Source of the DNA: an uncultured Lachnospiraceae bacterium
GTDB taxonomy: Bacteria > Bacillota > Clostridia > Lachnospirales > Lachnospiraceae
DNA length: 49,583 nucleotides
Assembly (NCBI GenBank): GCA_910584785.1
Contig: CAJUDX010000019.1
Span: forward strand, 1 to 49,583
Reading direction: 5' to 3'
This document shows positions 41,365 to 49,583 of the stretch, one piece after another. The notes under the pieces are model-generated. The model saw only the letters and a list, made by a program, of their open reading frames with translations, did not search any database and was not told the DNA's origin. Made by a program: the position numbers and the translations under genes. Positions within the stretch are counted from its first letter, which is position 1. Every line of letters starts with the position of its first letter.

Positions 41365-43638
41365 ATGCAGACCTTAGACAAACAAACCTTAGAAACCAGG
41401 CTTTGCACCTTATGCGGGAAAGAACTTGCCCAGTGCTCTGCTCATGAACTTTACGGCGCCCTGCTTAATCTGACCCAGTCCATGGCTGGAGAAAGAGTAT
41501 CTTCGGATGGAAAAAAGAAACTCTACTATATTTCCGCTGAATTTTTAATTGGCAAGCTCCTTTCCAATAACCTGATTAACCTTGGGATATACGATCAGGT
41601 AAAAGAACTTCTTGCCGCCCATGGAAAGAGTTTAAGTGAAATTGAAGAGATTGAGCCGGAGCCGTCCCTGGGCAACGGCGGGCTTGGACGGCTGGCTGCC
41701 TGCTTTTTGGATTCCATTGCCACCCTGGGCTTAAATGGCGACGGTATTGGCCTGAATTATCATTTTGGACTGTTTAAACAGGTATTTTCAGATAACCTTC
41801 AGCAGGAAACACCAAATCCATGGATGGGGGAACCTTCCTGGCTGACAAAAACAGACATCAGCTATCCGATTTCGTTTAAAGGTTTTACTTTGACCTCACG
41901 CCTTTATGATATTCAGGTAACTGGCTATGGAAACCGCACGAATAAGCTTCATCTGTTTGATGTGGAATCCATCGACGAAGGGCTGGTGGAGGATGGAAGC
42001 ATCACCTTTGACAAGGAAAACGTGCCGAAAAATCTTACCCTCTTCCTCTACCCGGACGACAGCGATAAGGCCGGACACCTTCTGCGCATTTATCAGCAAT
42101 ACTTTATGGTGAGCAACGCTGCACGCCTGATATTAGATGAATGTACGGCAAAGGGCTGCAAACTCTATGATTTACCGGACTACGCCGTTATCCAGATAAA
42201 TGACACCCACCCCACCATGGTTATCCCGGAACTTATCCGCCTGTTAATGGAAAAAGGGATAGAGATGGATACGGCAATCGATGTTGTGTCCAAAACCTGC
42301 GCCTATACCAATCATACTATTTTAGCCGAAGCGCTGGAAAAGTGGCCGATTTCCTACCTGAAGCAGTGTGTGCCTCAGCTTGTGCCGATAATTGAAATCT
42401 TAGACGACAGAATCCGCCGGCGTTTTTCCAATGAAAAGGTCGCCATTATCGATCGCGAAGATAAGGTACACATGGCCCATATTGATATTCACTATGGATT
42501 TGCAGTCAACGGTGTTGCCGCCCTCCACACAGATATTTTAAAGAAAAACGAGCTTAATGCCTTTTATCAGCTCTACCCGGAAAAATTCTCCAACAAGACA
42601 AACGGCATTACCTTCCGCCGCTGGCTTTTGCACTGCAACCCCAGGCTGGCTGCTATGATCACCGACCTGATCGGCGACGGCTATAAGCACGATGCCACCC
42701 AGTTAGAAAAGCTCTGGGCCTATCAGGATGACGAAAAGGTTTTACGTCAATTGCTTGCGATTAAAAAAGAAAATAAACAGGCCCTGGCTGCCTATATTCT
42801 GGAAAAACAGGGCTTGAAGCTGGATGCAGATTCCATCTTTGATATTCAGATTAAGCGCCTGCACGAGTATAAGCGCCAGCAGCTTAATGCGCTTTATCTC
42901 ATCCATGAATATCTGGAAATCAAACGCGGGAAACGCCCGGCAGCTCCCGTTACGGCCATCTTTGGTGCAAAAGCAGCCCCGGCCTATACCATTGCCAAGG
43001 ATATTATTCATTTAATCCTCTGCTTACAGCAGCTGACTGCCGAAGATCCCCAGGTAAGCCCTTGGCTTAGGGTAGTGATGGTAGAGAATTATAATGTTAC
43101 CCTGGCAGAACGCCTGATTCCCGCCTGTGATATCTCCGAGCAGATTTCCCTGGCCTCAAAGGAAGCCAGCGGCACCGGAAATATGAAGTTTATGCTCAAC
43201 GGCGCCATCACCCTGGGCACGGACGATGGGGCAAATGTGGAAATTCATGAGCTTGTCGGCGATGATCACATTTATATCTTTGGCGATTCCAGCGAAGAGG
43301 TGATTAAGCGCTATGCCGATCAAAGCTATTGCTCTAAAGATTATTATGAAAAGGATGAAGAACTGAAAGAAGCTGTGGACTTTATCATCAGCGAAAAAAT
43401 GCTGGAAATCGGTTCAGAGAAACATTTACAGCGCCTGTATAATGAGCTGCTTGGCAAAGACTGGTTTATGACCTTCCCGGATTTCCAGGATTATATCAAG
43501 GTAAAGAATCAGGCCTTATCTGACCATCAGGATAAGTTAAGCTGGGCAAAAAAAATGTTAAAAAATATCAGCCAGGCAGGATTCTTCTCCTCGGATCGAA
43601 CCATCGAAGAATACAACCGGGATATCTGGAAGCTGTAA
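41365..43638 (+). CDS. glgP: Glycogen/maltodextrin phosphorylase
   Basis: A 757-residue GT35 enzyme that releases glucose-1-phosphate from alpha-1,4-glucans using pyridoxal phosphate. Seen: KLYYISAEFLIGKLLSNNLI; EPEPSLGNGGLGRLAACFLD; INDTHPTMVIPELIRLLMEK; IQIKRLHEYKRQQLNALYLI; and the PLP-lysine site SKEASGTGNMKFMLNGAITL followed by GTDDGANVEI. The start at 41365 has AAAGGAGG 5 nt upstream; the frame begins 13 codons earlier without an SD. It is slightly shorter than typical (~800), mostly at the N-terminus. It is divergent from AraC/malQ. No clear sigma-A -35 precedes a TATAAT near 41278, which would suit an AraC-activated promoter. Confidence 0.95.
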   Translation: MQTLDKQTLETRLCTLCGKELAQCSAHELYGALLNLTQSMAGERVSSDGKKKLYYISAEFLIGKLLSNNLINLGIYDQVKELLAAHGKSLSEIEEIEPEPSLGNGGLGRLAACFLDSIATLGLNGDGIGLNYHFGLFKQVFSDNLQQETPNPWMGEPSWLTKTDISYPISFKGFTLTSRLYDIQVTGYGNRTNKLHLFDVESIDEGLVEDGSITFDKENVPKNLTLFLYPDDSDKAGHLLRIYQQYFMVSNAARLILDECTAKGCKLYDLPDYAVIQINDTHPTMVIPELIRLLMEKGIEMDTAIDVVSKTCAYTNHTILAEALEKWPISYLKQCVPQLVPIIEILDDRIRRRFSNEKVAIIDREDKVHMAHIDIHYGFAVNGVAALHTDILKKNELNAFYQLYPEKFSNKTNGITFRRWLLHCNPRLAAMITDLIGDGYKHDATQLEKLWAYQDDEKVLRQLLAIKKENKQALAAYILEKQGLKLDADSIFDIQIKRLHEYKRQQLNALYLIHEYLEIKRGKRPAAPVTAIFGAKAAPAYTIAKDIIHLILCLQQLTAEDPQVSPWLRVVMVENYNVTLAERLIPACDISEQISLASKEASGTGNMKFMLNGAITLGTDDGANVEIHELVGDDHIYIFGDSSEEVIKRYADQSYCSKDYYEKDEELKEAVDFIISEKMLEIGSEKHLQRLYNELLGKDWFMTFPDFQDYIKVKNQALSDHQDKLSWAKKMLKNISQAGFFSSDRTIEEYNRDIWKL

Positions 43639-43652
43639 ACGTGTCAATATTA

Positions 43653-43706
43653 CCGTGAAGCGTGTCTGAGCATTTATTCCCGCCATCTGCACGCTCCACT
43701 TCACGG
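43653..43706 (+). terminator. Hairpin after glgP
   Basis: CCGTGAAGCGTG (43653-43664) pairs imperfectly with CACG...CTTCACGG (ending 43706), starting 15 bp after the glgP stop. A T-run is lacking, so it may be a weak terminator backed up by the repeat at 43790-43886. The 291-bp convergent gap 43639-43929 holds only these structures. Confidence 0.45.
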
Positions 43707-43789
43707 GGGATTTGGCTCTTATGTTTTCAGTGTAGCCTAAATAAGCAAAGCAGTAAAAGATAAACCACAGCTTTTCTGCAATAAAAAAC

Positions 43790-43886
43790 GAGCTGCTGCA
43801 AAAGAACGGCTATGTGCATGCTATATGGCAGAAACTACAGGTGTTTCACCCATATATTGTGCATCAACCGCATGTTGCAGCAGCTC
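43790..43886. repeat. Dispersed hairpin repeat, copy B (long cruciform)
   Basis: GAGCTGCTGCAA (43790-43801) and TTGCAGCAGCTC (43875-43886) form perfect 12-bp ends. Inside, the arms remain partly complementary (GTGCATG/GTGCATCAACCG, then ATATGG/CCATAT and GAAAC/GTTTC), giving a long imperfect hairpin. The right arm read in reverse matches copy A at 13612-13661. Like copy A it lies between converging genes. Confidence 0.8.
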
Positions 43887-43929
43887 CATTTTCTTTTTTC
43901 TTCTCGTTTCGTCCATAACCCCTGGAAAC

Positions 43930-44553
43930 TCAGTGAATTGCCCCAAACTGATTCAGCGGCCAATAGCGGAACAATACCTTTGCCACCAGTTTATCCTGCT
44001 TCACAAACTTATTTGTCCAATAACGTGAATCCCAGGAATTATTCCGGTTATCTCCCATCATAAAGTAGGAGTCCTCCGGCACTTCAAAATGCATCGGCTC
44101 TTCAATTTCCATTTCCTGGCGCAGATACGGCTCATCTAACGGCGTATCTGAACCATTTAAGTAAACCGCGCCGTCAATAATATCTATCGTATCCCCAGGA
44201 AGCCCAATAACCCGCTTGACATAGTAGACAGATTCGTCATCCGGGAAACGGAAAATAGCGATATCCCCCCGTTCCGGCGTGGAAAACCGGTAGGAAAGCC
44301 GGGAGCCGATAACCCGATCCTTGGTCATAATCGTATTTTCCATCGAAGCGCTGGGAACCCTGCTGTTTGCAATAATAAAGGTATTTAATACAAACGCAAT
44401 ACAGGCCGCAGTTACCAAAATCTGCAGCCAGCTGAGAATCTCCGCCTTCAGGCTGTTTCCTTTTTCCTTATCCCTTTCCGGGTGTTCATGTTTTTCCGGT
44501 TCATGGTCACTGCGCCTTACCGGACTTCCTAATCTTCGCATTTCAGAACTCAT
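43930..44553 (-). CDS. lepB: Signal peptidase I
   Basis: About 207 residues. Membrane serine protease that removes Sec/Tat signal peptides. A polar, charged N-terminal extension of about 35 residues precedes one TM helix (WLQILVTAACIAFVLNTFII). The S26 boxes follow: ANSRVPSASMENTIMTKD with catalytic Ser near 70, GDIAIFRFPDDESVYYVKRV then IGLPGD with catalytic Lys near 113, and YFMMGDNRNNSWDSRYW. The start at 44553 has GAGG 9 nt upstream; the frame extends to a TTG at 44562. It should process the surface proteins encoded elsewhere in the window. It is of the small Gram-positive SipS size. Confidence 0.95.
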   Translation of the reverse strand: MSSEMRRLGSPVRRSDHEPEKHEHPERDKEKGNSLKAEILSWLQILVTAACIAFVLNTFIIANSRVPSASMENTIMTKDRVIGSRLSYRFSTPERGDIAIFRFPDDESVYYVKRVIGLPGDTIDIIDGAVYLNGSDTPLDEPYLRQEMEIEEPMHFEVPEDSYFMMGDNRNNSWDSRYWTNKFVKQDKLVAKVLFRYWPLNQFGAIH

Positions 44554-44597
44554 TTTATCCAACCTCGATTTTTCTTACATTTTGTGGACTAAACAAA

Positions 44598-44626
44598 AGT
44601 ATATTTTAGATTGACGGATTCTGCAA
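44598..44626 (-). promoter_or_regulatory. Predicted sigma-A promoter of lepB
   Basis: On the minus strand TTGCAG (44621-44626) and TATACT (44598-44603) are exactly 17 nt apart, about 45 nt before the lepB start. Confidence 0.7.
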
Positions 44627-44765
44627 GGCTTTTTTCAAAAAATTAAGAATTTCCTGTACGATTTGGAAATAAAAACCAGAAGTTTTGTCGAAAAAGAGAT
44701 GGAAATTGTTAGAAAAAGGAGGTAAACTATTCCTATAACCCAATCGCTGCTGCAGGAGGAAAGCC

Positions 44766-45821
44766 ATGAACCATACCCGACCGAAAAAAACATTAATTGC
44801 CGGAAGCCTTTTACTTGTCCTTTCTCTGCTTCTCCAGCTGTCTGCCAGGATGCTTTCCGGTTTTGGCGAATGGTATGGGACGAGAATTTATCCTGTGCTG
44901 GTTTTTTTGATTGGTGGCTTTTCGGGTCTTTTTCCCTTTTCTCTGGTTGAACTTGCCCTCTATCTTTCTCTTATTTTTTGCCTGGTTTACGGGATAACCC
45001 ATATCCGGCAGCCCTTAAAACTGGCGGCAAACACCTTTTTTATCCTTTGCCTGCTGGCATTTTCCTATACTGTCCACTGCGGGATCAATTACAGCCGCCT
45101 GCCCTTTTCTTCTTTCTTAAACCTGGAAATACGTCCATCCTCAGAAGAGGAGCTTTACAGGCTGTGCATCTATCTGGCAGAACAAACCTCCAGGGCACAA
45201 AAGGAAATCACAGAGAATCATCTTCTTCTCCATCAGGCGCCTTCCCAGGCAAGAAACGATATGAAAAAGTTGGGACAAACCTATCCGCAGCTTTCTGGAT
45301 TTTACCCCCGCCCAAAGCCTCTCTTGGTCCCGGAAGTCCTTTCCTTTCAATCGCTTTCCGGCATTTACTCGCCCTTTACCATTGAAGCAAACTACAATGG
45401 AGATATGGTCAGCTACAATATTCCCTTTACCGCCTGTCATGAGCTCTCCCATCTCCGCGGGTTTATGCGGGAAGATGAGGCGAATTTTATCGGCTATCTG
45501 GCCTGTGCAGGCTCCGACAGCGCCTGGTCGCGCTACAGCGGCTATCTATCCGGTTTTGTCTATGCCGCTAATGCCCTTTACCGCCAAAATCCCGAATCTG
45601 CATCGGCAGCCTACGCATTACTTCCTGCCCAAGCGCTTACCGATTTACATACAAACAATGTATTCTGGCAACAATACGAAGGGCCGATTGCCGAAGTTTC
45701 CACACAGGTAAATGATACGTACTTAAAAGCAAACCAACAAAACGACGGCGTGAAAAGCTACGGCAGGATGGTTGATTTACTTTTGGCCTATTACCGCCAG
45801 GAGCTTAATCACCCAAATTAA
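44766..45821 (+). CDS. DUF3810 family membrane protein with HELSH motif
   Basis: A 351-residue protein. Three hydrophobic segments occur in the first ~110 residues (LIAGSLLLVLSLLLQLSARM; LVELALYLSLIFCLVYGITH; AANTFFILCLLAFSYTVHCG). A soluble domain follows with FTACHELSHLRGFMREDEAN then FIGYLACAGS. The HELSH plus downstream Glu pattern looks like a zinc metallopeptidase site, although activity is not established for DUF3810. AGGAGG lies just before the ATG. It stands between divergent lepB and glgB. Membrane topology would put the HELSH domain outside or inside depending on the number of helices, which I cannot settle. Confidence 0.83.
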   Translation: MNHTRPKKTLIAGSLLLVLSLLLQLSARMLSGFGEWYGTRIYPVLVFLIGGFSGLFPFSLVELALYLSLIFCLVYGITHIRQPLKLAANTFFILCLLAFSYTVHCGINYSRLPFSSFLNLEIRPSSEEELYRLCIYLAEQTSRAQKEITENHLLLHQAPSQARNDMKKLGQTYPQLSGFYPRPKPLLVPEVLSFQSLSGIYSPFTIEANYNGDMVSYNIPFTACHELSHLRGFMREDEANFIGYLACAGSDSAWSRYSGYLSGFVYAANALYRQNPESASAAYALLPAQALTDLHTNNVFWQQYEGPIAEVSTQVNDTYLKANQQNDGVKSYGRMVDLLLAYYRQELNHPN

Positions 45822-45859
45822 CCTTATCACACAATATCATGCAATATCCAAAGAAAACA

Positions 45860-45888
45860 TTGCTATTCATTTATAAAAATGGTAAAAT
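45860..45888 (+). promoter_or_regulatory. Predicted promoter of glgB-mscS
   Basis: TTGCTA (45860-45865) and TAAAAT (45883-45888) are 17 nt apart, 43 nt before the glgB start codon. Confidence 0.65.
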
Positions 45889-45931
45889 ATACCTTAATAG
45901 AACAAAAAAAGGGAGTTAGGGGGCACTAAAT

Positions 45932-48364
45932 ATGGAAAAAACAGTATACGATTTATTGGATTGGGCGGGGATTGAGGAACTGGTTTATTCAGAATCTGCC
46001 AACCCCCATGGGCTGCTGGGCCCTCATGAAACCGATGACGGAATTTTGATTCAGGCATTGATTCCCACAGCAAAGCAGGTGACAGTTAAGCTTGCGAATA
46101 ATAAGCGCTATGCGATGGAGGAGGCCGACCCGGATGGGATTTACTGTGGAGTGTTTGTCGCCCTGATTCCGCAGAAAACCATACCGGCATATACGCTCGA
46201 AGTGGTTTATGATAATGATGTCACAGAAGAAATCACAGACCCCTATGCCTTTGGCCCTGTGATGACAGAAAATGACATTAAAAAGTTTGACGCTGGCATC
46301 CATTATACTATTTATGAGAAACTCGGCGCACATATGATGACCATTCAAAAAACCTCCGGCGTTTACTTCGCCGTCTGGGCCCCATGTGCGATGCGGGTCA
46401 GCGTTGTCGGCGATTTTAACCTGTGGGACGGACGCCGTCACCAGATGCGCCGTCTGGGGGATTCCGGGATTTTTGAACTGTTTATTCCCGGAATAAAGGA
46501 AGGAAGCATTTACAAGTACGAGATTAAAAACCGAAAGGGAGAGCCCATGCTAAAGGCCGATCCCTATGGGAATTATTGTGAATTGCGTCCGAATAATGCA
46601 TCCGTTGTCTGGGATTTGGGCCAGTATGCATGGACGGATCAGGATTGGATGAAGGAGAGATCGAAACAGGATACGAAGGACAAGCCACTGAATATTTATG
46701 AGGTGCATCTTGGCTCCTGGATTAGAAAAACGCTTTCCATTAATGAGGACGGCACCGAGGTTATCGGTTCAGAATTTTATAACTACCGCGAGATTGCCGT
46801 TAAGCTGGCTGAATACGTTAAGCAGATGGGCTACACCCATATTGAGCTTTTGCCGGTAATGGAACATCCTCTGGATGCTTCCTGGGGCTATCAGGTCACT
46901 GGCTACTATGCACCGACCAGCCGTTATGGAACACCGGATGATTTTATGTACTTTATGGACTATATGCACAGCCAGGGAATCGGCGTCATCCTTGACTGGG
47001 TTCCTGCCCATTTCCCAAGAGACGCCCACGGCCTGGCCTGCTTTGACGGAACCTGTGTCTACGAGCATGCCGACCCTAGGCAGGGGGCGCACCCGCACTG
47101 GGGCACCTTGATTTATAATTACGGTCGTCCCCAGGTAAGTAATTTCCTGATTGCCAATGCGATTTTCTGGGCAGAAATATTCCATGCCGATGGAATCCGC
47201 ATGGATGCTGTGGCTTCGATGCTGTATCTGGATTACGGCAAAAACGACGGCGAATGGGTGGCAAATATGTATGGCGGTAATGAAAACCTTGACGCAGTCG
47301 AATTTTTAAAACATTTAAACACGGTATTTAAGGGACGCAAGAACGGCGCCCTGCTTATCGCTGAGGAATCCACGGCCTGGCCCCAGATTACCGGTGCAGC
47401 CAAGGATGGCGGCCTGGGCTTTGATTATAAGTGGAATATGGGCTGGATGAATGACTTCCTCAATTATATGAAGTGCGATCCCTATTTCCGAAAAAACAAC
47501 TATGGTTCACTGACCTTCAGTATGCTTTATGCCTACAGCGAGGACTTTATCCTGGTATTTTCCCATGATGAAGTCGTCCATGGAAAAGCCTCGATGATTG
47601 GAAAGATGCCCGGCGATTCTCTGGAGAGCAAGGCAAAAAATCTCCGCGCCGCCTACGGCTTTTATATGGGGCACCCCGGCAAGAAGCTTTTGTTTATGGG
47701 GCAGGAATTTGGTCAGGTACGCGAATGGAATGAAAATGACGACCTGGACTGGGATATCTTACAGTTCCCGCTGCACAAGCAGATTCAGGATTATGTCAGA
47801 GCCTTAAATACTTTCTACTGCGAACACCCTGCCATGTACCAGGAGGACTATTATCCTGAGGGCTTCCAGTGGATTAACTGTACCTACCATGAAGAAAGCC
47901 TTGCCATGTTCGTCCGCAAAACGAAAAAACCGGAAGAAACACTCCTCTTTATCTGCAATTTTGATAATGTTGAACACGAAGGCTTCCGCGTAGGCGTACC
48001 ATTCTATGGAAAATATAAAGAGATTTTCAGCAGTGAAGAAGAGCGCTTTGGCGGTGCCGGAAGCAAGAATACCAGGGCAAAAACAGCAAAAGCCCTGGAA
48101 TGGGATGGAAGGGAATATTCTATCGACCTGAATATTCCATCCATGAGTGTATCCATTTTTAGCTGTACGCCGCTGGAAGAAAAGAAGCCTTCCAAAAAGG
48201 CAGCCGAAAAATCAAGCCAGGGACAGACCGTAAAAAAATCTTCCGCTGCAGCTAAGACAGTAAAAAAAGGCGAAAAAGCCAAGACAGCAGCAAAGTCTGA
48301 AAAAAAGAAACCAGCAACAGCAAAAAAGACCGCCGCATCTAAATCGTCGGCTGAACAAAAATGA
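45932..48364 (+). CDS. glgB: 1,4-alpha-glucan branching enzyme with Lys/Ala-rich tail
   Basis: An 810-residue GH13 enzyme that forms alpha-1,6 branches in glycogen. An N-terminal CBM48-like region (ANPHGLLGPHETDDGILIQA; GVYFAVWAPCAMRVSVVGDF; NLWDGRRHQM) is followed by the catalytic barrel with HIELLPVMEHPLDASWGYQV, nucleophile Asp in ADGIRMDAVASMLYLDYG, acid Glu in ALLIAEESTAWPQITGA and Asp in LVFSHDEVVHGKASMIGKMP. The C-terminal beta domain ends near SVSIFSCTP. An extra tail of about 65 residues follows, rich in Lys, Ala and Ser (KKPSKKAAEKSSQGQTVKKS ... ATAKKTAASKSSAEQK), resembling histone H1 tails. GGGGG precedes the ATG by 8 nt. Its stop overlaps the start of mscS by 4 bp. Confidence 0.94.
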   Translation: MEKTVYDLLDWAGIEELVYSESANPHGLLGPHETDDGILIQALIPTAKQVTVKLANNKRYAMEEADPDGIYCGVFVALIPQKTIPAYTLEVVYDNDVTEEITDPYAFGPVMTENDIKKFDAGIHYTIYEKLGAHMMTIQKTSGVYFAVWAPCAMRVSVVGDFNLWDGRRHQMRRLGDSGIFELFIPGIKEGSIYKYEIKNRKGEPMLKADPYGNYCELRPNNASVVWDLGQYAWTDQDWMKERSKQDTKDKPLNIYEVHLGSWIRKTLSINEDGTEVIGSEFYNYREIAVKLAEYVKQMGYTHIELLPVMEHPLDASWGYQVTGYYAPTSRYGTPDDFMYFMDYMHSQGIGVILDWVPAHFPRDAHGLACFDGTCVYEHADPRQGAHPHWGTLIYNYGRPQVSNFLIANAIFWAEIFHADGIRMDAVASMLYLDYGKNDGEWVANMYGGNENLDAVEFLKHLNTVFKGRKNGALLIAEESTAWPQITGAAKDGGLGFDYKWNMGWMNDFLNYMKCDPYFRKNNYGSLTFSMLYAYSEDFILVFSHDEVVHGKASMIGKMPGDSLESKAKNLRAAYGFYMGHPGKKLLFMGQEFGQVREWNENDDLDWDILQFPLHKQIQDYVRALNTFYCEHPAMYQEDYYPEGFQWINCTYHEESLAMFVRKTKKPEETLLFICNFDNVEHEGFRVGVPFYGKYKEIFSSEEERFGGAGSKNTRAKTAKALEWDGREYSIDLNIPSMSVSIFSCTPLEEKKPSKKAAEKSSQGQTVKKSSAAAKTVKKGEKAKTAAKSEKKKPATAKKTAASKSSAEQK

Positions 48365-49257
48365 TAATTGGATATTGCCTGTTTAAAACAGAACTTTTTT
48401 CAGTGAATCTGTCAGATATGATGCAGTCCCGGATTCCGGGGCTGCTGAAGTTTGGTGCACAGATTCTTTATCTTCTTCTCCTTCTGCTAGTTGGCCTGCG
48501 TCTGATCGGCTGGCTGAAAAACATGCTGTCAAAAAGCTTTTGCCGAATGGAAATGGAGCTGGGCCTGCGCAAGTTTTTAATTTCCCTGGCGACAGTATGT
48601 ATGTATACTTTTCTTGCCTTAATTATTGCTGAAAAACTGGGCTTTAATGCGGCTTCTATTGTTGCAGTCATTGGTTCTGCCGGGGTCGCCATCGCCCTGT
48701 CGCTTCAGGAAAGCCTGTCAAACTTTGCCGGCGGAATCGTTATTTTAGTTTGCAAGCCATTTCTTGTCGGCGACTATATTATTACTCCATCGCTGGAGGG
48801 AACGGTTCAGGATATTGGCTTAATTTATACCCATCTTCTGACCTTTGATAATAAAATGTCCGTGATTCCTAATGGAGGTCTGGCAAATTCTTCTATTACA
48901 AATGTCACCGCGGAAAACCAACGCAGACTGGATATTCCCATCGATATCAGCTACGATTCTGATCTGAAAAAGGCAAAGGAGATTATTTTTGAACTTATTG
49001 ATACCCATGCATCCGTCCTTCACGAAGAGGAACGGCTTCCTGAAGTATTTGTAACTGCATTGGGCAATAACGCCATAACCTTAAGCGCCCGCGTCTGGAC
49101 AGCTACCAGCGACTACTGGACAACGAAATTTGACCTGTTGGAACAGATAAAAATTACCTTTGACCGGGAAGGGATTGTTATTCCCTATCAGCAAATGAAT
49201 GTGTACATTAAAGAAAACCCGGCACAATCTAAGACAGATAGACGAAAACATAAATAA
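48361..49257 (+). CDS. Small-conductance mechanosensitive channel (MscS family)
   Basis: A 298-residue membrane channel that opens on membrane tension to release solutes. Three N-terminal helices are seen (FGAQILYLLLLLLVGLRLIG; LISLATVCMYTFLALIIAEK; and the pore helix IVAVIGSAGVAIALSLQESL, SNFAGGIVILVCKPFLVGDY). The beta domain follows (VQDIGLIYTHLLTFDNKMSV, IPNGGLANSSITN), then a mixed C-terminal domain. Size matches E. coli MscS. The ATG at 48361 overlaps the glgB stop (ATGA), which implies translational coupling. An internal ATG about 19 codons later would remove only the extracellular N-terminus. Confidence 0.92.
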   Translation: MIIGYCLFKTELFSVNLSDMMQSRIPGLLKFGAQILYLLLLLLVGLRLIGWLKNMLSKSFCRMEMELGLRKFLISLATVCMYTFLALIIAEKLGFNAASIVAVIGSAGVAIALSLQESLSNFAGGIVILVCKPFLVGDYIITPSLEGTVQDIGLIYTHLLTFDNKMSVIPNGGLANSSITNVTAENQRRLDIPIDISYDSDLKKAKEIIFELIDTHASVLHEEERLPEVFVTALGNNAITLSARVWTATSDYWTTKFDLLEQIKITFDREGIVIPYQQMNVYIKENPAQSKTDRRKHK

Positions 49258-49276
49258 AAACATAACCTTCGCGTTT

Positions 49277-49583
49277 TTACTGTAAAAGTTCACCGCCGAT
49301 TAGGCGGTCTAAGTTCAGGTATTTCAAATGCGCCCAGCAGACTTTTATTTATGGTGGCGCGACCACTTGTGGGCGCATGAAGGTTACTGTAAAAGTTCAC
49401 CCCCCGTCGCTGAGCTGTGCGAAAACGGGGTCGCGAAGCGACATCTTCCATGCCCGTTTTCAGCACATCACCCGGAGGGTTCACGGGCCCCCTTCATTCA
49501 TGGTGGTGCCCTAAGCGGGGCATGGGGGTTACTTTGAAAGCTCACCGCCGGTTAGGCGGTCTAAGTTCAGGTATTCCAAGTGC
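49277..49583 (+). repeat. Right-end array of structured repeats
   Basis: Three units each begin with TTACTGTAAAAGTTCACC or a close variant, at 49277, 49384 and 49529. Each start is followed by a hairpin: CCGCCgattaGGCGG in units 1 and 3, and CCCCGT...ACGGGG in unit 2. Units 1 and 2 (107 and 145 bp) both end in a GGTGG...GGGC/GGGGCATG block that pairs with an upstream arm (TGCGCCCA/TGGGCGCA; CCATGCCC/GGGGCATGG). Unit 3 is cut by the window end. Unit 1 shares 59 of 65 bp with the inverted copy at 8-72. No ORF or protein similarity was recognised. Confidence 0.8.

Noticed and set aside
1..49583. Search for prophage, transposase, integrase, rRNA and tRNA genes
   Set aside because: No coding frame carried such motifs, and no tRNA-like cloverleaf or rRNA stretch was noticed by eye.

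Overview
The window looks like chromosomal DNA of an endospore-forming, anaerobic Clostridia member, most likely Lachnospiraceae. The evidence is a spoIIR gene, LPXTG surface proteins with sortase signals, strong Shine-Dalgarno (SD) sites, a MEP-pathway ispE, a YkpA-type ABC-F protein, DUF1934 and DUF624 proteins and a glycogen phosphorylase/branching enzyme set. No phage, IS transposase, CRISPR array, rRNA or tRNA was seen. Both ends of the window carry copies of one structured repeat in opposite orientation, which may be where an assembly broke.

Layout, left to right. (1) 0.2-8.5 kb, minus strand: a pilus-type locus. Transcription runs from a SARP/BTAD regulator through a small partner protein and a 1592-residue VWA surface protein (probable tip adhesin) to an LPSTG major pilin. 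No sortase lies inside the window. A 176-bp MITE-like element sits in the regulator's leader. (2) 9-11.7 kb, minus: DUF2975 membrane protein, small XRE regulator and a polytopic DUF4173-like membrane protein. (3) 11.9-16.1 kb: ABC-F ATPase (+), DUF1934 and D-Ala-D-Ala ligase (-), SpoIIR (+). (4) 16.1-23.7 kb, minus: a complete RND efflux operon (TetR, adaptor, RND pump, two TolC-like proteins) in an organism that otherwise looks monoderm. Its promoter has two TetR-type palindromes, one between -35 and -10. (5) 23.8-28.7 kb: ispE with a GntR regulator, DUF624 protein, an unknown membrane-anchored protein, a GNAT enzyme and cyclophilin. (6) 28.8-31.8 kb, plus: two serine alpha/beta hydrolases and an ATP-grasp ligase in one apparent operon of unknown pathway. 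(7) 31.8-32.06 kb: four 11-bp-spaced Pho-box-like hexamers, a -10, a 15-codon ORF and a strong terminator, read as a small orphan transcript. (8) 32-38.7 kb: a lipoprotein with three similar domains, a thioester (TQXA) adhesin with an internal LPKTG followed by a second exported domain, an HD hydrolase and an unknown anchored protein. (9) 38.7-49.3 kb: alpha-glucan metabolism (malQ with an AraC regulator, glgP, glgB) interleaved with signal peptidase I, a DUF3810 protein and MscS.

How the parts fit: the two surface-protein loci would depend on export by Sec and signal peptidase I and on a sortase encoded elsewhere. GlgB builds glycogen branches, while GlgP and MalQ mobilise and rearrange glucan. 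The synthase and ADP-glucose pyrophosphorylase genes are not in the window. Start codons were chosen by SD spacing and often differ from the longest open frame; these choices are stated per gene. Family assignments come from recognition of motifs by eye, not from searches.
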